The position numbers were made by a program, and so were the translations under genes. Positions 19,327 to 27,800 of a stretch of DNA of 64,000 nucleotides are shown in pieces. Within the stretch, counting starts at the first letter, position 1. The number at the start of each line of letters is the position of its first letter. The notes below the pieces were generated by a model. The model worked only from the letters and a program-made list of their open reading frames with translations, was not told the origin of the DNA and ran no database searches. This DNA is from Streptomyces sp. NBS 14/10 (lineage in GTDB: Bacteria > Actinomycetota > Actinomycetes > Streptomycetales > Streptomycetaceae): assembly GCF_002224125.1 (NCBI RefSeq), contig NZ_NCSM01000019.1, positions 1 to 64,000 on the forward strand, given 5' to 3'.

Positions 19327-20770
19327 GTGGCAGCAGACATCAGCCGCAGGAACATCTTGAAGATCGCCGGGGCCGCGGCGGGTGCCGGGGGCATCGGTAC
19401 GGTCGTCGGCGCGGCGGGCCCGGCCTCGGCGGCCGGGGCCTTCGCGCACCCGGGGATGCTGCACACCCGGACGGACCTCGACCGGATGGCCGCCAAGGTG
19501 AAGGCGGGCGCCGCCCCGTACAAGGCGGGCTTCGCCCGGCTGACCGCCAACCTCCATGCGGGGGCGGGCTGGAAGGCCAATCCGCAGCCGACCGTCCACC
19601 GGGGTTCGGGCTCGCCGGAGACTACCGCGCGCTCTACAACGACATCCACGCCGCCTACCAGAACGCCCTGCGCTGGCACATCACCGGCGACACCGCGCAC
19701 GCGGACACCGCCCGCGATGTCCTCAACGCCTGGTCGGCGAAGTTGACCAAGCTGGACGGCTCCGCCGACCGGTTTCTCGCGGCGGGCCTGTACGGCTACC
19801 AGTTCGCCAACGCCGCCGAGCTGATGCGCGGCTACGAGGGGTTCGAGCTGGCCCGCTGCCAGACGACGGTGCGCGAGGTGTTCTGCACTCTCAGCGAGGA
19901 CTTCCTCAGCCGCCACAACGGCGCGTACATCACCAACTACTGGGCCAACTGGGATCTGACGGCCATGGCCTGCGTGCTGGCCACGGGCATCCTGTGCGAC
20001 GACCGCGCCACGGTCAACCGTGCGGTGAGCTACTTCAAGCACGGCGAGGGCATGGGCTCGATCAAGAACGCCATCCCCGTCGTCCACGACGACGGCCTCG
20101 CCGAATGGGTCGAGGCGGGCCGCGACCAGGGGCACGCCCTGCTCGGCGTCGGGCTGATGGGCACCGTCTGCGAGATGGCCTGGAACCAGGGCATCGACCT
20201 GTACGGATACGACGACGGCCGTTTCCTCAAGGGCGCCGAGTACGTCGCCAAGTGGAGCCTGGGCGGGGATGCCCCCTTCACCCCCTACAGCCGGCGGAAG
20301 GGCGCGCCCGGCGTCTGGTCGGGGACGGAGACCGTCACCGGGCCGCGGACGCCGACCCGGCGATGGTCCGGCCCGTCTGGGCCATGATCGCCAACCACTA
20401 CACCAAGCGCCGGGGCCGACCGGCGCCGTATGTCACCCGGATCGCCGCCAAGGCCGCCCCGGAGGGCGGTGGCGGCGACTACGGCCCCAACAGCGGCGGC
20501 TACGACCAACTCGGCTTCGGCACCTTGTGCTTCACTCGGGACCGCGCCTCGACTCCAGCCCCTTCCTCCTCCCCTTCTTCATCCCCTTCCGCCGCCGCGC
20601 CGTCTTCCGCCGCGCCCTCCTCGGCCCGGCCGCAGGGCGGCCGAGGCGACCTGGCGGCCACCGGCTCCGGCGATCTGGTCGGGGTCGCCGCGGCCGGCGG
20701 GGTCGCCGCCCTCGCGGGCGGGCTGCTCCTGCTGCGCCGCCGCGGCCGAGCCGGTGGCGAGGCGTCGTAA
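19327..20770 (+). pseudogene. Frameshifted alginate-lyase-like exported protein with sortase LAATG anchor
   Basis: Three overlapping frames together encode one protein. The first frame (GTG at 19327 after GAGGAG) gives a Tat signal (ISRRNILKIAGAAAG) and the start of the mature protein. The second, entered near 19620, carries the core of the alginate lyase family (NYWANWDLT, GRDQGHALLGVGLMGT, NQGIDLYGYDD). The third, entered near 20340, carries MVRPVWAMIANHY, a Ser/Ala/Pro linker and the tail LAATG, a hydrophobic stretch and RRRGR. That tail is the form recognised by class E sortases, so the intact protein would be wall-anchored. Both shifts are explained by loss of one G in a short G run, around GAGAC at 19618 and GGGCC at 20340. 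This could be true decay or two sequencing errors. Substrate specificity cannot be read. Confidence 0.8.
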
Positions 20771-20779
20771 CAGACCTGG

Positions 20780-21028
20780 TCAGTCGGTGTCGGCGGCGGT
20801 CGACCGGTAGTCGAACCAGTCGAAGGCGGCGCTGCCTTCGGTGACGTACGTGCCGATCACACGGCCGGTGAAACCGCCGCCGACCTCGGTGGACAGATAG
20901 CGGCCGTCGAGTTCGGCCAGACAGACGGGTTCGGGGCCCTCGAGAGAGAAGGCGAGCGTGCCCGGGCCACCGGCCCGGGCACCTATCTTCCCGACGGTCC
21001 TCGACAGCACCGTCAGGTCGTCGTTCAT
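20780..21028 (-). pseudogene. C-terminal remnant of a GH43-type beta-xylosidase-like protein
   Basis: The 82-residue frame matches only the extreme C-terminus of GH43 enzymes that end in a concanavalin-like domain. The stretch LDGRYLSTEVGGGFTGRVIG followed by AFDWFDYR is the typical last strand set of that domain. No catalytic propeller lies upstream; the sequence runs straight into the start of a recombinase-like gene. Its ATG overlaps the stop of that gene (ATGA). The best reading is a gene truncated by insertion or deletion at about 21025. Expression as a small protein cannot be excluded. Confidence 0.7.
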
Positions 21029-21519
21029 GACTCGCGCGGTACGAGCGTCACGCCGGGCGCCATCACCTGTCCGCGCCTTCGCAAGCGCTTGCTGGCGTCG
21101 TCAGATGCTCGGCCGTACGGCGGAGGCGGTGAACCGAGCCGCCCACGCCCGGCGCCCTTCCCCGAGTCGTTCTCACCGTCGACAGTGACGCAGACTCCAC
21201 CGGCGTCGCTGACCAACTGCCGAAGACGCGCGCTCGCCGCGCCGATATGGCTGATACGGCCCCAGTCGGCAACGAGGCAGACGAGTCTACGGCCTTGCCC
21301 TTGCGCCTCCATCGCAGCGACCATGCCACGCCAGTGGGGTCGACGGTCCGTCAGGGCGGCGTCGCCGCGGTCAATCCACTGACCGGCGACGTCCCATTTC
21401 ATCCTGGCCGCGTAGTCCCGACACTTCGCGATTCGCTCATTCACGCTGCCCGTCTGCGCCGTCGCCTCGCGGTCGTAGATGAAGGCGAGAGTCGCGCTGT
21501 CCGCCACGTCCTCTGTCAC
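21025..21519 (-). CDS. Serine-recombinase-like N-terminal domain protein, catalytic Ser absent
   Basis: The 164-residue protein resembles the resolvase/invertase N-terminal domain found in many Streptomyces accessory regions. Landmarks are AFIYDREATAQ at the start, CRDYAARMKWDVAGQWIDRG, and RPHWRGMVAAM followed by a strand ending VADWGRISH. The family pattern YxRVST contains the nucleophilic Ser; here the equivalent position is Ala (YDREATA), so strand cleavage is unlikely. No large C-terminal DNA-binding domain follows. The tail is short and basic. It is divergent from the XRE regulator (146-bp gap) and abuts a truncated GH43 gene, suggesting a small accessory insertion. It may be a regulatory DNA-binding protein or a decaying recombinase. 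Confidence 0.6.
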   Translation of the reverse strand: MTEDVADSATLAFIYDREATAQTGSVNERIAKCRDYAARMKWDVAGQWIDRGDAALTDRRPHWRGMVAAMEAQGQGRRLVCLVADWGRISHIGAASARLRQLVSDAGGVCVTVDGENDSGKGAGRGRLGSPPPPYGRASDDASKRLRRRGQVMAPGVTLVPRES

Positions 21520-21665
21520 TGGTCACTCCCGGCTTGTCGTCGTTACCGTCTGCACTTAGGCAACTACTGGCGGACCATGATCAGTTAGCACAAACCGTTC
21601 ACAACGGGGCGTCAGATCTGGTTGTACGCAACGACGAACGCCCTTGCGCATGGGATGGTGGGATC

Positions 21666-22847
21666 ATGCAGAACGCACCGTCAGCGGGCGAGAACATCGG
21701 GGTTCTGCGGAAGGTTCGCGGAATTAGCCAAGCGAAGCTTGCGCGTCACATGGACATCTCGCTTTCGTACCTGAGCAAGATCGAAACTGGTCTGCGTCCG
21801 GCGACTCCTCCCCTCGTTGCCGCCGCAGCGTCCGCCCTGCATGTGACGACTGCGAGGATCTACGGCGATCCGTTCGCCGACCCCTCCAAGCAGCATGAGC
21901 TGATGAACGATCTCCGCACCGTCGTCCGTCGACACACCTTGCCCAGAGAGGATGTTCCGCCCCCGGCCGAACTGGCTGCCTCTCTGAAAGAAGCTGCCCA
22001 GTTGCGGGCAGACACCGACTACCTGTCGCTGCTCCAGAAGCTTCCGCAGCTGCTCGGGCAGGCCACCGCAACCGCCATGGCGTCCGGTGGCGACGCTGTG
22101 GCGTGGGGCCAGGTGGCCGACATCTACAGCTGCGCCTACGCCGTGGCTCACCGATTCCGCCAGCCAGACCTGGCAGACATGATCGTCTCGCGACAGACCT
22201 GGGCAGCTCAGCAGACATGGAACCCCAGCGCCGAAGCGGCTGCCGCGTGGAACGAGGCCGGAACGTACCAGTCAGCCGGCGAGTATGCAGACGGCCTTGC
22301 CATCGTTGAACGGGCCATCGTGCGCTACGAGTCCGCTCCCGGCGACGGCCTGGAGCACATCGTCCACCTCGGGTCGCTCCATCTCCGCGGCATCGTCCTG
22401 GCATCCCGACACGAGGACGCGAATGCCACCGCGGAACACGTCCGCAGGGCGAGAGCACTGGCCGAGCGGATCAAGGGCCCTGACCTGCTGCAGCACAATC
22501 TGACGTTCGGCCCAGGCAACACGGCGCTCTATGAACTGGCCGCACAGATTGAGCTGAACGCACCGGACAAGGCGACCGAGGTAGCGGGTCCCCTGCTGAA
22601 AGAACCACCCGCCGGCCTCAAGCCGTCCCGGGTCGGCCGACTGGCGATCGACGCCGCCCGCGCCCGTCTGGCAACGAAGGATCTAACTGGCGCTGAGGAC
22701 GCGTTGAAGTACGCGTTTCGCATCGCCCCACAGATGGCGGAGATCCACCCCATGGCCCGGGAGGTGCTGCGCGTCCTCTGGACCATGCACCAGCGCAGCC
22801 GTCCGGATCTCCTTGTCATGGCGAAACGGGCAGGGCTCGCCAACTGA
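21666..22847 (+). CDS. XRE-family transcriptional regulator with TPR-like C-terminal domain
   Basis: The 393-residue protein has an N-terminal helix-turn-helix (about residues 10-65, with ISQAKLARHMDISLSYLSKI) and a long helical C-terminal region of TPR-like repeats (about 130-390). The layout is common in Streptomyces regulators that respond to small signals or peptides. The start at 21666 (MQNAPSAG) has GGTGGGATC before it; longer in-frame starts back to 21534 would cross the likely promoter. It is divergent from the recombinase-like gene. Codon choice looks less GC-biased than in the flanking kinase and PKS genes, which fits acquired DNA. Its targets are unknown; the lipid PKS cluster starts 260 bp downstream. 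Confidence 0.85.
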   Translation: MQNAPSAGENIGVLRKVRGISQAKLARHMDISLSYLSKIETGLRPATPPLVAAAASALHVTTARIYGDPFADPSKQHELMNDLRTVVRRHTLPREDVPPPAELAASLKEAAQLRADTDYLSLLQKLPQLLGQATATAMASGGDAVAWGQVADIYSCAYAVAHRFRQPDLADMIVSRQTWAAQQTWNPSAEAAAAWNEAGTYQSAGEYADGLAIVERAIVRYESAPGDGLEHIVHLGSLHLRGIVLASRHEDANATAEHVRRARALAERIKGPDLLQHNLTFGPGNTALYELAAQIELNAPDKATEVAGPLLKEPPAGLKPSRVGRLAIDAARARLATKDLTGAEDALKYAFRIAPQMAEIHPMAREVLRVLWTMHQRSRPDLLVMAKRAGLAN

Positions 22848-22996
22848 CTCAGTGCACCGTCCCGACGAGGTACGGCTTGGAACAGGCCGTAGTCGGTGGC
22901 GGCCACACAGGTGTCACCATCGGGCAGCACGACCAACGCCGTCGCCCGGTGGGCAGCTCAGCCGTGAGCAGCGGCACCTTACTCGTCGCCGGATGG

Positions 22997-23014
22997 GGAC
23001 AAAGTAACTTGTCC
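22997..23014. promoter_or_regulatory. Inverted repeat upstream of the lipid-PKS cluster, candidate operator
   Basis: GGACAA and TTGTCC form 6-base arms around AGTAAC, 93 bp before the fatty acyl-AMP ligase start. The site lies in the 259-bp gap after the XRE regulator, the only place for the cluster promoter. No convincing gene was seen in the rest of the gap. Function is inferred from position and symmetry. Confidence 0.35.
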
Positions 23015-23106
23015 AGGCCGCCGGTATCGCGTCGGTGTCGGCTGTGCGTTCGACGTCCACTCCGTGGGACTGTCCCGTTTTGTCCGGGTCACCCGACCGT
23101 ACTCTG

Positions 23107-24882
23107 ATGCGCATGCCTGACTCGCTGGTCAACATGATGCTTACTCATGAGTCGCGCCAACCCGACCGAATCGCCTATCGCTATCTCGCCACAGGAGATT
23201 GCGATGGGGAGATTCAGGAATTGTCGTACGGGCGGCTGGGCCGGCGTTCCCGGGCCATCGGCGCCTGGCTTCAGGAGCGCGGTCTCGCCGGTTCCCGTGC
23301 GCTGCTGTTGTATCCACCCGGGGCTGAATTCATCTGCGGCTATATGGGGTGTCTCGCGGCCGGGGTCATCGCGGTGCCGGGCGTGCCGGCACAGGGGCGC
23401 AGACAGAACCACCGGGCCCTGACCAGGATGAAGCGCCTGATCGCCGATGCGGACGTCAAGGTGATCCTGGGCGGTCGGCAGGTCATCGAATCCCTGGAAG
23501 GCATGGCGGAGAACTTTCCCCAACTGGCCGACGTCATCTGCGTGATCACCGAGGAAATACCCGACGAGGCGGAGAATTCCTGGCAGGAAAAGGAAATCAG
23601 GCCGGATTCGGTCGCATTTCTCCAGTACACATCCGGCTCGACCTCGGCTCCGCGCGGCGTGGCGGTGACGCATGGCAATCTGATGGACAACCAGCGGGTC
23701 CTCACGGCGGGATTCGGACACAGCCCAGAAGCGATCGCGGAATGCGGCGGGGAGCTCTTCGTCAGCTGGCTGCCGGTGTATCACGACATGGGACTCATCG
23801 CTCCCGTGCTCAACACCCTCTACCTGGGCGGGACCTCCACCCTCTTCTCCCCGCTGCATTTCCTGCAGCGGCCCGAGCGCTGGCTGACCGCCATTTCGCG
23901 GTACCGCCCGCACACCAGCGGGGCGCCCAACTTCGCCTACGAGCTGTGTCTGCGGCATGCCACGCCCGAGCTCATGGACCGTCTGGACCTGGAGCCTTGG
24001 CGGGTGGCGTTCAACGGCGCCGAGCCGGTGCGGGCCGCGACGCTGCGGCGGTTCTGCGACACCTTCGCCGCCGCCGGCTTCCGGCGTGAGGCATTCCTCC
24101 CGTGCTACGGGCTCGCGGAGGCGACGCTGATGGTGAGCGGCAGCTCGGTGGGCGCGCCGCCGACGCTGGTCAGCAGGTCCGATATCGGTTCGCTCGGTTC
24201 GCAACCCGGGACGGTGGACGCGGAACTGGTCGGCTGCGGCCGACCGGGCCCCGGTATGACGGTGCTGATCGCCGACGCCGAACGCCTGGAGGAGTGCCCC
24301 GAAGGCGAGGTCGGCGAGATCTGGGTCGCCGGCGAGAGCGTCGCCCGCGGCTACTGGCGCAACACCCTCGCGACCCGCGAGGTGTTCCGGGCGTCGCTGA
24401 AGGACGGCAGGAGCGGTTTTCTGCGGACGGGCGACCTGGGATTCCTGCGGGACGGGGAGCTGTTCATCACCGGCCGGATCAAGGACCTGATGGTGATCGA
24501 CGGGCGCAACCACTACCCCCAGGACCTGGAGCTGTCGGCCGAGATGTCCCACCCCGCGCTGCGGCCCGGCTGCACCGCCGCGTTCTCCGTCGAGGACGAG
24601 GACGGGGCGCTGGGCGAGCAGCCGGTCGTCGTCGCGGAGGCGGCGCCGGATGCCGCGCCGGAACTCGACCAGATCACCGCCCTGATCCGCAGCACGATCG
24701 GCGAGGCCCACGGCCTGTCGGTACGGGATGTCGTCCTGGTCAGCCCCGGCACCATCCCCAAGACGTCCAGCGGCAAGATCCAGCGCCGCGCCTCCCGGAC
24801 GGCGTATCTCGAAGGGACGCTGTCCGTCGTCGGTTCTTCGATCGGCTCAGTGGTCGGTTCGTCCAACGGCAGCGGCGGTTAG
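23107..24882 (+). CDS. Fatty acyl-AMP ligase (FAAL), starter loading enzyme
   Basis: The protein of about 591 residues is an adenylate-forming enzyme with the ATP loop YTSGSTSAPRGVAVTHGN, the FAAL-typical WLPVYHDMGLI, YGLAEATL, the RTGDLG hinge region and the C-terminal lysine segment PKTSSGKIQR. FAALs activate a fatty acid as acyl-AMP and pass it to an acyl carrier protein rather than CoA. The stop is 3 nt before the giant PKS gene, whose first domain is a free-standing N-terminal ACP, so this is very likely its loading partner. The start could be 23107 or 23113; neither has a strong ribosome site. The C-terminus ends in a Gly/Ser/Val repeat (VVGSSIGSVVGSSNG), a probable flexible tail. Chain length of the fatty acid cannot be deduced. 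Confidence 0.93.
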   Translation: MRMPDSLVNMMLTHESRQPDRIAYRYLATGDCDGEIQELSYGRLGRRSRAIGAWLQERGLAGSRALLLYPPGAEFICGYMGCLAAGVIAVPGVPAQGRRQNHRALTRMKRLIADADVKVILGGRQVIESLEGMAENFPQLADVICVITEEIPDEAENSWQEKEIRPDSVAFLQYTSGSTSAPRGVAVTHGNLMDNQRVLTAGFGHSPEAIAECGGELFVSWLPVYHDMGLIAPVLNTLYLGGTSTLFSPLHFLQRPERWLTAISRYRPHTSGAPNFAYELCLRHATPELMDRLDLEPWRVAFNGAEPVRAATLRRFCDTFAAAGFRREAFLPCYGLAEATLMVSGSSVGAPPTLVSRSDIGSLGSQPGTVDAELVGCGRPGPGMTVLIADAERLEECPEGEVGEIWVAGESVARGYWRNTLATREVFRASLKDGRSGFLRTGDLGFLRDGELFITGRIKDLMVIDGRNHYPQDLELSAEMSHPALRPGCTAAFSVEDEDGALGEQPVVVAEAAPDAAPELDQITALIRSTIGEAHGLSVRDVVLVSPGTIPKTSSGKIQRRASRTAYLEGTLSVVGSSIGSVVGSSNGSGG

Positions 24883-24885
24883 CCG

Positions 24886-27800
24886 ATGTCCACGAGGAAG
24901 CTTCCCGAGGTCTCCGCCGAGGCCGTCCAGGCGTGGCTGGTGCGGGCCGTCGCCGACCGTACCGGGCTCGATCCGCTGCGGGTCGAGGCCGAGGTCGGGC
25001 GGCCGATCGCCGAATTCGGCCTGGGGTCGCGCGATCTGGTGGCGCTGGCCGTGGGCCTGTCCGAGCAGGTCGGCCGTCAGCTGGATCCGTCCCTCCTCTA
25101 CGACCACCCCACCATCTCCTCGGTCGCCGCGGCACTGTCCGGCGCCGGACCCACCCGTACGCCCGCCACGTCCCCCGCACCCGCCACGTCCGGCGCGTCC
25201 CCCGTGGACGACATCGCGATCATCTCGATGGCCTGTCGCTTCCCCGGGGGCGCGGACGATCCGGAGGGGCTGTGGCGGCTCCTGGCCGCGGGTGAGGACG
25301 TCATCGGCGAGGTCCCCGCGGGCCGTTGGAACACCCAGGCGCTGTACGACCCGGACCCGGAGGCCACCGGCAAGGCGTACACCCTGCGCGGCGGGTTCCT
25401 CACCGACATCGACCGCTTCGACGCCTCGTTCTTCGGCATCGCGCCGCGCGAGGCGGCCGCGATGGACCCGCAGCAGCGGCTGCTGCTGCAGACCGGCTGG
25501 GAGGCGATCGAGCGGGCCGGGATGGTCCCCAGGGCGCTGAGCGGCAGCTCCACCGGCGTCTACCTGGGCCTGTACGACAGCGGTTACCTGGCCTCGGCCG
25601 GGCTCGGCCAGTTGGACGGGCACGTCGGCACGGGCGCGGCGGCGAGCGTCGCCTCCGGCAGACTCGCCTACGCGCTGGACCTGCGGGGCCCGGCCGTGAC
25701 GGTCGACACCGCCTGCTCCTCCTCGCTGGTCGCCCTGCATCTGGCCGCGCGGGCGCTGGCGAGCGGCGAATGCGACCTCGCCCTGGCCGGCGGCGTCACG
25801 CTGATGGTCACCCCGCGCGGCCACGTCGAGTTCAGCAGGCTCCGCGGGCTGTCGCCCACCGGGCGGTGCCGGCCGTTCTCGAACGACGCGGACGGCGTGG
25901 TGTGGGCCGAGGGCTGCGGCCTGGTGCTGCTCAAGCGGCTGGCCGACGCGCGGCGGGACGGCGACCGGGTCCTCGCGGTCGTCAAGGGCTCGGCGATCAA
26001 CCAGGACGGCCGCAGCCAGGGGCTGAGCGCCCCCAGCGGCCCGGCGCAGGAGCGGGTCGTACGCGCCGCCCTGGGCGCGGCGGGCCTGGAGCCGCACGAC
26101 GTGGACCACGTGGAGGCGCACGGCACCGGCACCCGGCTCGGCGACCCCATCGAGGGCCGCGCGCTGGCCTCCGTCTTCGGCCCCGGCCGCCCGGCCGACC
26201 GGCCGCTGGGCGTGGGGTCCATGAAGTCGAACATCGGTCATGCGCAGGCCGCGGCGGGGATCGCGGGCGTCATCAAGATGGTGCTGGCCCTGCGGCATGA
26301 GCTGCTTCCGGCGTCGCTGTACGCCGAGCACCCGACCGAGCAGATCGACTGGACGGGCGGCGGCCTGGAGGTGGCGGGCCGTGCGCGGGCGTGGCCACGC
26401 GGCGAGCGGGTGCGCCGAGCCGGGGTGAGCGCGTTCGGAATCAGCGGGACCAATGCGCATGTGGTGATCGAGGAAGCACCCGAGGAGCTGACGCCGTCCG
26501 CCGTGCCGTCTCGGCAGGACGACACCCGCGGTGAGCGCCCGGAGGTGGCGCTGTTCCCGCTGTCGGCCCGCGGCCTGCCCGCGCTGCGCGAGCAGGCCGG
26601 CCGGCTCCTCGACGCCCTGACGGCGATCGAACCGGGCCCGCCCCTGTCGGCCGTCGCCGCGACGCTCGCGCATCACCGTACGCACTTCGCGCAGCGCGCC
26701 GTCGTCGTGGCGCGCCACCGCGACGAGTTGCTGAACGGGTTGCGCGGCCTGGCGTCGGGGCAGGCCGACGAGAACCTGGTCGTGGAGGCGCGGGAGACAC
26801 TTCCGCCGGGGAAGCTGGCCTTCGTCTTCCCCGGCCAGGGGGCACAGTGGGCCGGAATGGCCCGTGATCTGCTGGCCCACTCCGCGCTGTTCGCGGACGA
26901 ACTCGACCGCTGTGACGCGGCCCTGCGGCCGTACACCGACTGGTCGGTCACGGCCGTCCTGCGCGGCGACGCGCAGGCACCCCCGCTGGAGCGGGTCGAT
27001 GTCGTCCAGCCGGTGCTGTTCGCCGTCATGGTGTCCCTGGCGGCGGTGTGGCGGGCCCGTGGGGCGCGGCCGGACGCGGTGGTGGGGCACAGCCAGGGCG
27101 AGGTCGCCGCGGCCTGTGTCGCCGGGGCTTTAAGTCTGCACGACGCGGCGGCCGTGGTGGCGCTGCGCAGCCGGGCGCTGACCGGTGTGGTGGGGACGGG
27201 CGCCATGGCCGTGGTGGCCCTGCCGTCCGGGGAAGTCGAGGCCCGCCTTGCGGAGCTGGGCGGGAAAGTGTCCGTCGCGGCCGTCAACAGCGGCAGGTCG
27301 ACGGTGGTGGCCGGGGACGTGGCGCCGTTGGAGTCGCTGCTGGCCGACCTGGAGCGGGAGCAGGTGTTCACCCGGCGGCTCGGTGTCGACTACGCGTCGC
27401 ACAGCGCTCAGGTCGAGCCCGTACGCGAGGCGATCCTGTCCGAACTCGACGGCATCGTCACGTACCCGGGGTCCGTGGCGTGGTATTCGACGGTGTTCGG
27501 CGGGCCGGTCGGCGAGGAGTTGGAGGCCGACTACTGGTACCGCAATCTGCGTGAACCGGTCCGCTTCGCCGCCACCGTGGAGCGCATGGTGGCCGACGGA
27601 TACCGGTACTTCGTCGAGCTCAGCCCGCATCCGTCGCTGCTCACCGCCCTGCGGACGGTCGCCGAGGACAGCGGAGGCGGCCTGGTCGCCGTCGGTACCC
27701 TGCGGCGCGACGAGGACGGGCCCACCTGTCTGGACCGGGCGGCGGCCGAACTGCATGTCCACGGGCGGGAGATCGACTGGTCGCGGCTGGTCCCCGCCGG

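Noticed and set aside
22848..23106. Possible small minus-strand gene between the XRE regulator and the ligase
   Set aside because: Short frames there have no ribosome site or family features, and they cover the region that must hold the cluster promoter.
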